Positions 1 to 8,611 of a stretch of 64,000 bases of DNA are shown piece by piece (the stretch's first letter is position 1; each line of letters starts with the position of its first letter). Both the position numbers and the translations under genes were made by a program. This DNA comes from Mycobacterium simiae (GTDB taxonomy: Bacteria > Actinomycetota > Actinomycetes > Mycobacteriales > Mycobacteriaceae). Location of the stretch: NCBI RefSeq assembly GCF_008370645.1, contig NZ_VTZN01000001.1, positions 1 to 64,000 on the forward strand, in the 5' to 3' direction. Under the pieces are notes generated by a model. The model saw nothing but the letters and a program-made list of their open reading frames with translations, was not told the origin of the DNA and did not search any database.

Positions 1-969
1 GCTATACACTTGGGGAGGCGCTGGCGGATCCAAGGCCGGCAGCGGCAAATTTGCCTTCTTGGCGTATTCGGCCAGCACCGACTCCGACTGACTCTGGTAC
101 TGCGTATACGTCTTCAAAATCGACTGTTCCATCATGTGCACCTCCCTTTCCGCTTCGGAGCGTTGGTTGACGAACGGACCCGTCGGGAGGGTGGGCACAA
201 CTTTGGTCTTGTACTCCTCCGTCTCGTTCCACGAGTTGTCGAGCTTCGCTATTTGGGCGACCGTGGGGTGCTGCGAGACGGCCCAGCTGTGCGCCGACGT
301 GACGCCTTGAGCCTGGGCAGCCAGCTGCTGGCACAGGTTCGCCATCTGATACACCCACTGCCGGAACTGTTCGAAGTTCGCCGCAACGGCGGTGGCTGCG
401 GTGCCCTCCCAATTCACAAAAGGCCGGAACGCCTCGGCGGAGTCCAGCAGCGGTTGCTGGTATGCACTCCACGCCTGGGCAAACGCGTTGCAGGCTGCGC
501 CCTGGTCGGCAGAAGCGATGTCCGCGGCTGCCTGCCTGACCGGGTAGTACGGGGGCGGCGGGGGTATTTTTCCCGGGCCAACAACAGGACCAGGGCCAAG
601 ATGCGGGCCAACGCCGGCGCTGGGACCAGTGCCGGGAGCGTAATCACCCAGCAGATGGTGGGGCGTCGCTGCCGACCCGGAGTCGCCCGCGCCGTTCAGA
701 CTCTGCGCAGCCTGCTCGTCAGTCGCCTCGTAGAGTTGGGCCGCTTGCCTAAGAGCTTGCGCCAGTTGTTTGCGCGCCCGATTACCCGCGTCGAGGTAGG
801 TCCGCATCGCGTTGGCCGAAAACGCAATTTCCGCGGCCGCGTTGATGATCATCGGAAGGAGGCACGGCGGCCAGGGGAGTTCCGATGGTTCTTTGATGAC
901 AGCCTCCAGCTCGGCGGCACGGGCTAAGAGCTCGTCGCTCACCACCTGCATGTTCTGTGTTTGCGTCAT
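1..969 (-). CDS. EspB-like ESX-1 secreted protein (3' end outside window)
   Basis: The frame opening at the ATG at 969 runs 323 codons without a stop to the left edge, so the C-terminus is missing. It resembles EspB: an N-terminal helical PE/PPE-like fold, a YEATD export-type motif (residues 80-84), a proline/glycine linker around residues 110-135, a DQGA segment, a WEG motif near residue 187 and an RQWVYQMANL stretch, in EspB order. EspB is an ESX-1 substrate that oligomerises outside the cell. The start is fixed by an ATGA overlap with the upstream espJ-like gene, implying translational coupling. In M. tuberculosis espB lies opposite to the esxBA operon; here it is collinear. Sequence is clearly diverged from canonical EspB, so paralogue rather than orthologue is likely. 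Confidence 0.8.
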   Translation of the reverse strand, partial: MTQTQNMQVVSDELLARAAELEAVIKEPSELPWPPCLLPMIINAAAEIAFSANAMRTYLDAGNRARKQLAQALRQAAQLYEATDEQAAQSLNGAGDSGSAATPHHLLGDYAPGTGPSAGVGPHLGPGPVVGPGKIPPPPPYYPVRQAAADIASADQGAACNAFAQAWSAYQQPLLDSAEAFRPFVNWEGTAATAVAANFEQFRQWVYQMANLCQQLAAQAQGVTSAHSWAVSQHPTVAQIAKLDNSWNETEEYKTKVVPTLPTGPFVNQRSEAEREVHMMEQSILKTYTQYQSQSESVLAEYAKKANLPLPALDPPAPPQVYS

Positions 970-1319
970 GGCGCATGGTCTCTTTCACTTGGAGGTCGGT
1001 CCTCAGCCGGCGTCGAACCCGCCGGCTCCGCTGGTTGGAATTGGTGCTGGCTGAGCTGGCCGCCCAGCGTCTTATCGGTGTCCGCGTATGTGTTGGCGGC
1101 GGTGACGATGTTGGCGCCTATCTGCTGCACAGAGGCTTGAGCGGCGGACAGCGCGTCACTTGCCGCCAGGTAGATATGTGGCAGGACCTCATCGTTTGCC
1201 ACCGAAGCCAAATCCGTTCCGAAGGCCAGGGTTGGCTTCGGAGCCTGCGGCAACTCAAGGCTGCGCAGTTTTTCCCCAGCAGCCTCCAGGAGCGGGGAAT
1301 CGACGGTCACGTCAGACAT
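966..1319 (-). CDS. Short EspJ-like ESX-1 secretion-associated protein
   Basis: A 117-residue protein. Residues 1-95 align with the N-terminal domain of EspJ (Rv3878): a short start, an LPQAPKP segment, a helical hairpin, then NTYADTDKTLGGQLSQ. It keeps a YxxxD motif (YADTD) as used by type VII substrates. M. tuberculosis EspJ is about 280 residues and has a long proline/alanine-rich tail; that tail is nearly absent here, leaving a charged stub. The stop overlaps the espB-like start (ATGA), and the gene follows the second esxA copy, so it belongs to the same transcript. The role of EspJ is unknown; membership of the secretion locus is inferred from context and the export motif. Confidence 0.75.
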   Translation of the reverse strand: MSDVTVDSPLLEAAGEKLRSLELPQAPKPTLAFGTDLASVANDEVLPHIYLAASDALSAAQASVQQIGANIVTAANTYADTDKTLGGQLSQHQFQPAEPAGSTPAEDRPPSERDHAP

Positions 1320-1360
1320 CGCCGGATCCCCTGTGCACGTTCTTCATTGCGTGTCGGTAC

Positions 1361-1648
1361 CTACGCGAACATCCCTGCGAGCGCCTTTTCGGTGCGCTGC
1401 ATCGCCTGACCCGACTCGCTGATCGCCTGCGAAAGGCTCTGCAGCGCAGCGTTGAGTTCGCCAGAGGTGGCGTCCCAACGCTGCTGAACGGCCTGGTAGG
1501 ACTCTGAGGCGCTACCGCCCCACGCTGCCGCCAGCGTGGCGAGTGAGTGCTTCCCGTCACGGAGCAGTCGCCGGGTGGTGAGAACCTCCGAGTGGATTTC
1601 GGATGCCCCGGCTTCGATGGCGGGGAAGTTATAGTGCATCTCTGACAT
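1361..1648 (-). CDS. WXG100 protein, EsxA (ESAT-6)-like, second divergent copy
   Basis: A 95-residue WXG100 protein, the exact length of ESAT-6. It has the AAAWGGSAS turn between two helices and ends in AGMFA, like EsxA. It is much more divergent from ESAT-6 than the copy at 2083-2370: the N-terminus reads MSEMHYNFPAIEAGASEIH. It forms a tandem pair with the EsxB-like gene just upstream, 32 bases away, and the pair probably makes a heterodimer, as EsxA and EsxB do. Whether it retains the membrane-acting properties of ESAT-6 cannot be judged from sequence. Confidence 0.88.
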   Translation of the reverse strand: MSEMHYNFPAIEAGASEIHSEVLTTRRLLRDGKHSLATLAAAWGGSASESYQAVQQRWDATSGELNAALQSLSQAISESGQAMQRTEKALAGMFA

Positions 1649-1680
1649 GCCGTTGTTTCCGTTCTTCTGGCGCTAATGGG

Positions 1681-1983
1681 TTAGAACTGCATCTGCGACG
1701 ACAACAAGCTGGATTGGTGGTTATCCGTGCGGCTGTAGTTCATCCCGGCGCTCCAGATATTGGTCGAGATTTGGTTGAGCTCCCGAATTTGATTTGTGGC
1801 CGCTTCATGGAAACGCTGAATCGCAGCCTGGGCGGCCTGGCCGGCCTCGCCGCGCCATGCGGTTTGCAAAGCGCTTGCTGTCGACTCGACGTGCCCAATA
1901 GAGGCCTTGAGCTCATCGGAGATCCGGTCGAAGGTCTTGGCCTCCGTCGCGAGGGTTGCGGCATCGGCCTTCATCTCTGCCAT
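1681..1983 (-). CDS. WXG100 protein, EsxB (CFP-10)-like, second divergent copy
   Basis: A 100-residue CFP-10-like protein. It has the WRG turn (TAWRGEAG) between the helices, a C-terminal export motif YSRTD, and a tail ending LSSQMQF that is close to the LSSQMGF EccCb1-recognition tail of CFP-10. The core differs at many positions from the near-canonical EsxB at 2402-2704, which suggests an older duplication with its own partner, the EsxA-like protein at 1361-1648. Because the recognition tail is retained, the pair could still be handled by an EccC ATPase encoded elsewhere. Confidence 0.88.
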   Translation of the reverse strand: MAEMKADAATLATEAKTFDRISDELKASIGHVESTASALQTAWRGEAGQAAQAAIQRFHEAATNQIRELNQISTNIWSAGMNYSRTDNHQSSLLSSQMQF

Positions 1984-2082
1984 GGTGGACCACGTTCTCC
2001 TTTCACGCTTTTGGCCGAGTGCGGGCAGACGTCCGGCGCGGACCGCCGGACGGTCTGTTGCTGTGGGCGCTGAGCAGTCTTG

Positions 2083-2704
<622 letters not shown>

Positions 2705-2806
2705 GCTGAACCACTTTCTCTCGTTGTCTCTCTTTGCATTTGCTTGCCAAATGTTGGCAAGTCTTCCGGCCCGGGCGGCCGGGAAGTCTGCTGTCGGTAC
2801 CGCCAG

Positions 2807-3904
2807 TTACCAGTAGTCCTGGTCGTCCCCGTCCTCTTCCGCTCGCTGCGGTACGGGCGGTACTGGGGCGACCAGTCCCGGCCTGGTGGAACCGCCGGAC
2901 CGTGCCCCCTGCCCCATCGCGCCCACCGGAGCGGCACCACCCATTGCCGACGACTCGGCGCCGGCCGCCGGCGGCATCGAGGCGCCAACGGGCTTGTCGA
3001 GGAGTTGGGATATCAGCGGGGTGCGGGACAATGTCCCGCCCGCACCGGGCAGCTCCTCGGCGCGCAGCAATCCCGCGCCCACGCTAGGGCCCGATCCGCC
3101 GGCCAGCGGATGGTTGGACAGCGGGTTAGTGTCGAGCAGGCCCATCTGTGCGGATTCGTCGTCGGCCGGGGTGGTGCGACCGGCCCCGCCCATGCCGCCC
3201 GCCTGGCTGAACAGCGACGTCACCTGCTGCAGCGGTAGGAGCAACTGCATCATCGTGCCGCTCATCGCCGGGAGCTGCTGGATCGGCAACGCGCCGGCGG
3301 CGAACGCGGGGGCTTGTGACACCATCGCCGTGAGCTGGCCCGCTGCGGTTGTCAAGGTCTGGCTTATCCCGGGATCCAGGATCGCCTGTAGCGGCTCAAC
3401 CGTCTCGAAAAACGTGTTGGCGGCGGTTTCCACCTGGTAAACGTCCATCGCACTGACGGCCTGATCCCACATGCGGATGAAATAATCGGCTTCGTTGGCG
3501 CCAATCGGCATCGTGTTGATGCCGAGGAAGTTGGTGGCCGCAAGGACCGCATGCGTGATGTGGTTGGCGAAGATCTCCAGCAGCGACGGCATCATGGCCA
3601 GCGCCTGGGTGTACGCCGCGGCTTGCGCAGTCGCCTGCATCGCGCGCGTCTGCGCCACCGATGCGACATTGCGCAGCCAGATCACCATTGGCGTGGTGGC
3701 GGCTACCGCACGTTCGCTGCCTGCTCCTGTCCACGATTCCCCGAGCAAGACCAAGCTTGCAGCCAACTCGTCGGCCTGAGTCTCTAACGCGATCGCAAGC
3801 GCTTCCCAGCCCGAAGCCGCCTGCATCGCCGGCGCCGCACCCGCTCCGGCCATCAGCCGCGCGGTGTTCAGCTCCGGTGGCATTGCGTGCCACAGCATCG
3901 CCAT
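2807..3904 (-). CDS. PPE68-like ESX-1 PPE protein
   Basis: A 365-residue PPE protein. The N-terminus [20 protein letters not shown] carries the PPE motif. An AWTG-type motif (SWTGAG) sits near residue 60, and the middle and end match PPE68 (Rv3873): [31 protein letters not shown], then a short acidic end ([10 protein letters not shown]) that is less acidic than usual. The ATG at 3904 follows a GAAGGG ribosome site by five bases; the ATG at 3898 matches the usual annotated start and is an alternative. It follows PE35, its expected heterodimer partner, and precedes esxB. Probably secreted or cell-wall bound; PPE68 binds EsxA/EsxB and is linked to ESX-1 substrate handling. Confidence 0.92.
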   Translation of the reverse strand: MAMLWHAMPPELNTARLMAGAGAAPAMQAASGWEALAIALETQADELAASLVLLGESWTGAGSERAVAATTPMVIWLRNVASVAQTRAMQATAQAAAYTQALAMMPSLLEIFANHITHAVLAATNFLGINTMPIGANEADYFIRMWDQAVSAMDVYQVETAANTFFETVEPLQAILDPGISQTLTTAAGQLTAMVSQAPAFAAGALPIQQLPAMSGTMMQLLLPLQQVTSLFSQAGGMGGAGRTTPADDESAQMGLLDTNPLSNHPLAGGSGPSVGAGLLRAEELPGAGGTLSRTPLISQLLDKPVGASMPPAAGAESSAMGGAAPVGAMGQGARSGGSTRPGLVAPVPPVPQRAEEDGDDQDYW

Positions 3905-3956
3905 CAGGTCCCTTCGGTTGCGAGGTGGTGCACGGGCTATTTCGTCGGCCGGCCTG

Positions 3957-4253
3957 CTACGCGAAAGTGCCGGCGCAGCTGTCGTCGACGGCTGAATAGA
4001 TGCTGGCAATCTTGGTGAACGCCTCGCCCGCCCGAGCGAGCTCTTCTTGCGCGGATGTGTTCAGAGCCAACATTTGTGCGCCCTCCGCCGCGAACGCCAG
4101 CGCAAAATGCGCCGAGATTTCGTCGGCGCCAGCCGGGTTCAGCGCAGTCACCGACGCCGACGCCGTCGTGGTGGCCGCCAGCCCCCGGGAAGCGTTAGCC
4201 ATGATTTCGGCGATAACGCCGGCCGCGGCCAGGTCAAATGACATGTGCTGCAT
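3957..4253 (-). CDS. PE35-like ESX-1 PE protein
   Basis: A 98-residue PE protein with the same length and end ([13 protein letters not shown]) as PE35 (Rv3872). It has the [10 protein letters not shown] segment and a YxxxD export motif (YSAVD). It lies just upstream of the PPE68-like gene, as in all PE/PPE pairs that fold together. Canonically PE35 follows eccCb1; here it follows eccB directly with a 66-base gap, so the two ATPase genes have been removed from this copy of the locus. Confidence 0.92.
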   Translation of the reverse strand: MQHMSFDLAAAGVIAEIMANASRGLAATTTASASVTALNPAGADEISAHFALAFAAEGAQMLALNTSAQEELARAGEAFTKIASIYSAVDDSCAGTFA

Positions 4254-4319
4254 CTGGGTACCTTTCTCTACTTACTGGTCGGGCTCGGCCCGTGGTCGGG
4301 GTGAGCTTGTTGGTCGTCA

Positions 4320-5756
4320 TCAGGGGGCTCCGGCTGGATCATTTCGGGGGAGTGGGTCACCATGCAGCGTGTCGTGCTCGAGCAGTGCGGCATCTTTGGA
4401 CAGCACCGGACCGTCAACCAGGAGCCGAATGATCTCCCAGGGTGCGTTTTGGGGCGAACTCAGGCCCAGTGCCTTCGCCCCAGCCGCGTCCGGCACCCCG
4501 TAGCGCACACCTTGAGAAGCGACGTAGTACACCGATTCGGCGTAGCGGGGATCTGGCGTTTGCAGCGCAACGAACTTTCCGCCGTCGATGAAAACAGTTG
4601 CCGTTCCATGGATCTGGTCGACACCTACGTTCATCGCTGACAGCGGTATCGGCAGCTGCCGGCCGGTCAGCAGGGTCGTCTTCGGTGACTGTTCCCCGGC
4701 GCCACGCTCCCATGACCAGCACAGCGTGGGATCTTCCCGCCGGGACACAATCTTGAGGGGTTGGTCGGGTAGCGGTGAGGCATACACCCTCTGGGGGGTG
4801 GCGATGGCCAGATTCGGCAACACCCACGGTGGCTCTACCAATCCATAGGATTGCCTGTCGCGCAGCGCCGCTGCGGTGTCGGCGTTCACCGGCGCAATCC
4901 CGTCGGGCAGCACCACAAAGTGTTGCGGCGCCACTGAGATCGAGCTCTTGAACACCGACCCGATCACCAGACCTGCTGGCAGTCCCAGCGAATTGGGTGC
5001 GCCCGCAGCGGGTATCGGCGGCAGCTGCCAGCGCCCGAGGTCAGGTAGCGCGTTGAACAGGCCCTCAGAGATCGGGGCCGGGTTCGCGGTCACGGGTATT
5101 CCCATAGCTGCGGTCCAAGCAGCGTCGGTTAGATCGATGGCGTGCCGTCCCTGCGGGGTGACGACCCATGTTTGGCCTTGGTAGGACACCAACACTGCCT
5201 GGTTTGACTGGAACGGACCGATCGAGGGATCGATTTGCGACGGCATCGTTATTACCGCTGTTTGCACTTCCGGGGAGGCGGTGCCGGCTCGGGTTACGGT
5301 GTCGCACAGGGTCCAGATCGAGGTGCTGCCCCTCGAAACGGGCGTGGCGTACGGAGCGCCCGGGATTCCGATGGTGTGGCCCTTGGGCAGCTTGCTCAGT
5401 TCGGAGGACTTCACTGTGACGGGGTCGGCCGGGCGGTCCAGCACCAGCCGCGCCGAAGTCAGGTTGTAGATGGGATGCAACTGTCCGGAGAGGATTACGT
5501 AGAGCTGGTTGGTGGAGCGGTCGGTGACCAGGTTGGTGCCACCGAGTTTGTCCGGGGGGGTGACGTAGGCCAGGAGCAGGGCGCCCACCAGAATCACGAC
5601 TGCGATGACGATGCCAAGAGCGACCGACCGGCTGTAGAACTGCAGTGGGTCGTCGAGCATCCTGGTGTCGCGGCGCACGATGGCGTGCTCGAGCCGGCGC
5701 AGTAGAAAGCGCCAGCCGCTAACCTGAACCTTGGTGGTAAGCCGAAATGCAGCCAT
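4320..5756 (-). CDS. ESX-1 secretion system membrane component EccB1-like
   Basis: A 478-residue protein matching EccB1 (Rv3869) along its whole length. A cytosolic start ([20 protein letters not shown]) is followed by one transmembrane helix at about residues 46-67 and a large periplasmic domain with repeats such as [14 protein letters not shown] and [18 protein letters not shown]. EccB forms part of the type VII membrane complex with EccC, EccD and EccE. Its start lies three bases after the stop of the PE-EccA1 chimera, so the two are co-translated. Full length argues that it is functional or recently active, although no EccC, EccD, EccE or MycP gene is visible here. Confidence 0.93.
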   Translation of the reverse strand: MAAFRLTTKVQVSGWRFLLRRLEHAIVRRDTRMLDDPLQFYSRSVALGIVIAVVILVGALLLAYVTPPDKLGGTNLVTDRSTNQLYVILSGQLHPIYNLTSARLVLDRPADPVTVKSSELSKLPKGHTIGIPGAPYATPVSRGSTSIWTLCDTVTRAGTASPEVQTAVITMPSQIDPSIGPFQSNQAVLVSYQGQTWVVTPQGRHAIDLTDAAWTAAMGIPVTANPAPISEGLFNALPDLGRWQLPPIPAAGAPNSLGLPAGLVIGSVFKSSISVAPQHFVVLPDGIAPVNADTAAALRDRQSYGLVEPPWVLPNLAIATPQRVYASPLPDQPLKIVSRREDPTLCWSWERGAGEQSPKTTLLTGRQLPIPLSAMNVGVDQIHGTATVFIDGGKFVALQTPDPRYAESVYYVASQGVRYGVPDAAGAKALGLSSPQNAPWEIIRLLVDGPVLSKDAALLEHDTLHGDPLPRNDPAGAP

Positions 5757-5759
5757 CTG

Positions 5760-6299
5760 TCACTCGATGATGTTGCGGTGTGCGTGCGCGTCGGCGATCG
5801 CCGCGGCCATGTCGGCGTCGTCGATTTCGGGAAGCCGGCCTTCGTCGAAGGCGGTGATATCCAGGACCTGGGCCGCGAGAGTGTTGCGGTACTGCCCGCC
5901 GGCCTGCACGAGCTGGCGCGCACGGCGACCGTCGCCGGTGACGTCGAGTGCCGGGTTCGTTCGCTGGTCCAATAAGTTTGCGGCCGTTAGCAGATAGTCC
6001 GCGTCGTCGGTACGCAACGTCGAGTCCTCAGTGAGCGATCGCGATGACTTTCGTGATGCTGAGGGTCGCGTGCGGGGAGTGAGTCCGCCGTTTTCACCGG
6101 TGCCGGGCGCTCCGTTGTTCCCGGTTGCGATCAGCGGGCGATCCAAGAGTGTTTGGGTGGACGCGTTGACCAGATCGAACGGTTGCCGTGTCGGTGATGT
6201 GTTGGCGGCCTCGGCATCGGCAGTGCTGATCGCCACACCGATCCCGACCGCATTCGCGGCCGCCACCAGCATCTCCGGCGCAACCAGAACATTTGACAT
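5760..6299 (-). CDS. Chimeric PE/PGRS-linker - EccA1 C-terminal fusion protein
   Basis: A 179-residue protein made of three recognisable parts. Residues 1-37 resemble the first helix of a PE domain (LVAPEMLVAAANAVGIG). Residues about 38-72 match the linker of PE_PGRS proteins (PFDLVNASTQTLLDRPLIA followed by NGAPGTG). Residues about 88-179 match the C-terminal end of EccA1 (Rv3868): ALDVTGDGRRARQLVQAG, then IDDADMAAAIADAHAH. The AAA ATPase core of EccA1, with its Walker motifs, is entirely absent, so the protein cannot be an ATPase. It occupies the eccA1 position directly upstream of eccB. It is probably a recombination product; the continuous frame over 179 codons leaves open that it is made. 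Confidence 0.8.
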   Translation of the reverse strand: MSNVLVAPEMLVAAANAVGIGVAISTADAEAANTSPTRQPFDLVNASTQTLLDRPLIATGNNGAPGTGENGGLTPRTRPSASRKSSRSLTEDSTLRTDDADYLLTAANLLDQRTNPALDVTGDGRRARQLVQAGGQYRNTLAAQVLDITAFDEGRLPEIDDADMAAAIADAHAHRNIIE

Positions 6300-7089
6300 C
6301 AGTTCGTTCCTTTAACCTCAAATAACTATTCAGGCGTCCGGCACCGCGGTGGACATATCTTCGCCGTGCTGAGGATTAAATACGCGGCAGCTAAGCCTCG
6401 ATCCCCAGATGGGGTTTCCTCTCGCAAATATCCAGTTAGCCGTACAATTCCGCGCGATCGAGCTATCGTGGGTACGCCTGTCACGGCACAGTCCGGCGTC
6501 CTCGACGGTGAATTTTGCGGCAGGTATGCGGCTGTACTCTACGTTATTGCCTACCGATTGCACATGTTAGAGCAAACTTCTTAAGCGATTCTTAATTCTT
6601 TATCTGGAGAATTTGTGGGGTGCCGTAAAATTCTGTGATTGCTGAATTAACTCGGACCGAACGAGTGGAATTCATCGTGCTAGGAATAATGAAATTCATC
6701 ATGTTTGGAATAACGATTGATCACCGAGGAACTCAAAGACCTCGACGCCGGAGCAGGTGTTGACTTCGAGGCAATCCTCGCCGCCGCGGCCGCCGACCAG
6801 GCCCTGCACCGCACGACATTGATGAGCAGCTGCCCTTCGTCGGCCACTTGACGTTTCAAGCGCGACGTCTCGTCGACCTTTCGAGATCCGTTGTCCTGCA
6901 GAGTGTGCAGAGTGGTCGCGTGTCGAAACATCCGAAACCAGACGGTTCTGAGATGCCGGCAGCGCGGCGAAACTCGCCCAACCCCGGCCAGCGGCTTCGG
7001 GCACCGGAAACGGCCACCCCAGTCGCTAGACCGGCTACTATTCTGTAGCTGTCCTAGGTTTGTCGCGCTACCGAAGATGAGAGCCGCCG
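6300..7089. other. 790-base intergenic region upstream of the ESX-like locus
   Basis: No convincing gene. Bases about 6540-6720 are unusually AT-rich for this genome and include an imperfect tandem repeat. The region separates the minus-strand ESX-like operon from the plus-strand PE-hydrolase gene, so it should hold both promoters. A stretch at 6716-6835 could encode LITEELKDLDAGAGVDFEA and more without a plausible start, suggesting a decayed gene that I cannot identify. Confidence 0.5.
6670..6713. repeat. Imperfect tandem repeat, possible operator
   Basis: Two 20-base units, ATTCATCGTGCTAGGAATAA at 6670 and ATTCATCATGTTTGGAATAA at 6694, are spaced 24 bases apart and agree at 17 of 20 positions. 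They lie in AT-rich DNA between divergent genes. Tandem sites of this kind are often repressor or activator sites, but no matching regulator is identified. Confidence 0.4.
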
Positions 7090-8538
7090 ATGTCGTCGTA
7101 CGTGATCGCAGCACCCGAGGCGCTTGCCGCAGCGTCGGGGGAGTTGACCGGGATTGGCGAGGCGATTAGGGGTGCCGCCGCTGCGGCGGCGCCCGCGACG
7201 ACGGCGATTGTCGCGGCCGCAGGCGATGAGGTGTCGGCGGCTATCGCGAACCTCTTCGGCAACTACGCCCAAGGGTTTCAGGCGCTGAGCGCGCAGACAA
7301 CGGCATTTCACGCCGAGTTTGTGCGTGCGTTGAGCGCCGCTGGGGCCGCGTATGCGGCCGCTGAGGCGGCAAATGTGTCGCCGCTGCGCACGCTGCTGCA
7401 AAAGGTCGAGAGCCTAGGGGTTTTGTCACCCATCGAACGGTTGCTGGGGCGCCCGCTGTTCGGCAACGGCGCCACTGGGTCCACCGGCCTCAATACGCCC
7501 AGCTCGTTGCTCAACACTGCCACCAACGAGGCAAGCCTCGGCGCCGCGGTGAATCTCGCTGCCACCGAGGCCCTCGCTGCCCCGCCCACTAACGGGGTGA
7601 CCGGGGTGAGGTCGGGCTTCTCCTTCCTGCAAATTCCGATCGGTCCGTCCTCCTTCCTGGGCTTTACGATTCCCCAGTTCAACTTCCCCGCCCCTGCACA
7701 GTGGTACTTCCCGACACAGGCTGACGGTTCGGTGAACGCCACCGGTGTCATCTACCTGCAGCACGGCTTCGGGGCGTTCGGTTTGTTGTACCAACCGCTG
7801 GCCGTCCAATTGGCCCAGCAGACCAACAGCATCGTGGTCACTCCGACCGTGCCGTCGATTCCGTTGCCGTTCGGCCTGTGGATAGGCAGCCCGCAGATGC
7901 AGCAGGGCGTGGCGTCGCTGTTCCTGGGGCCCCAGACGGCGCTGAACATCAGCGCGAACCAGGCCGGATACTTCGGCACGCTGCCACAGGATTTCATCCT
8001 GTCCGGACACTCCGCGGGCGGTGGCCTGGCCACGATCGCCGGCGGCAATTACCTCGCGAGCCTCGGAGCTGCCACCAATCACCTCAAGGGTGTGGTGATG
8101 TTCGACGGCGTCGCCAACAACGCTGGGGTCTTCGGCGCCGCGATAGGCAACCTGCAGGCGGCGAATGTCCCCGTTTATACGGTTGCCGCGCCGCCGCAGC
8201 CGTGGAACGCCTTCGGCGCCACCACAAATCAATTGGTCAGCCTCTACCCGAATCAGTTCGTCGGGGCCGAGATCGTCAACGGCTCGCACGTCGACTCCAT
8301 GCTGGGCCTAAACCCCATCACCGACCTCATCCTCCAGCTGGTGACCGGCTTCTCCCCGCCGGGCGCCACCTCGGCCGTCTACACGCTGTCCAGCGGCTGG
8401 ATCAACGACATCTGGGCCGGATTCGGTCCGACCAACCCGATGTACGGCATTTATGGGCCCACCGGTGCCGGATACGTCGCCCCCGGCGGTCAAGCCATCT
8501 TCCTTGGGCCGACCGCCGGCATCATCCTGCCGGTGTAA
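7090..8538 (+). CDS. PE-family protein with alpha/beta-hydrolase domain
   Basis: A 482-residue protein. Residues 1-95 form a typical PE domain (SYVIAAPEALAAASGELTGIG). A short linker with IERLLGRPLFGNGA, typical of PE_PGRS proteins, follows, but there is no glycine repeat. From about residue 175 there is an alpha/beta-hydrolase fold with the nucleophile motif GHSAGG (Ser about 308), a FDG acidic segment (Asp about 339) and NGSHVDS (His about 400) as likely triad members. PE domains direct export by ESX-5-type systems; the hydrolase part suggests a surface esterase or lipase. Substrate unknown. It is monocistronic and convergent with the kinase gene downstream. Confidence 0.88.
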   Translation: MSSYVIAAPEALAAASGELTGIGEAIRGAAAAAAPATTAIVAAAGDEVSAAIANLFGNYAQGFQALSAQTTAFHAEFVRALSAAGAAYAAAEAANVSPLRTLLQKVESLGVLSPIERLLGRPLFGNGATGSTGLNTPSSLLNTATNEASLGAAVNLAATEALAAPPTNGVTGVRSGFSFLQIPIGPSSFLGFTIPQFNFPAPAQWYFPTQADGSVNATGVIYLQHGFGAFGLLYQPLAVQLAQQTNSIVVTPTVPSIPLPFGLWIGSPQMQQGVASLFLGPQTALNISANQAGYFGTLPQDFILSGHSAGGGLATIAGGNYLASLGAATNHLKGVVMFDGVANNAGVFGAAIGNLQAANVPVYTVAAPPQPWNAFGATTNQLVSLYPNQFVGAEIVNGSHVDSMLGLNPITDLILQLVTGFSPPGATSAVYTLSSGWINDIWAGFGPTNPMYGIYGPTGAGYVAPGGQAIFLGPTAGIILPV

Positions 8539-8611
8539 TCGACCATCGCGGAAGAAGTGGTCGCCAGCTCCGGCGCAAGTGGTCCCTGCTCTTGCCGCCG
8601 TTCTTAGCCGT

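Noticed and set aside
10..927. A 305-codon plus-strand open frame opposite the EspB-like gene
   Set aside because: High-GC third-position shadow; the minus-strand frame has clear EspB similarity and an ATGA-coupled start, while the plus-strand translation is arginine-rich with no domain.
6680..7114. A 144-codon minus-strand frame between the ESX-like locus and the PE hydrolase
   Set aside because: No family features, overlaps the start region of the PE gene, and arginine-rich as expected for a shadow.
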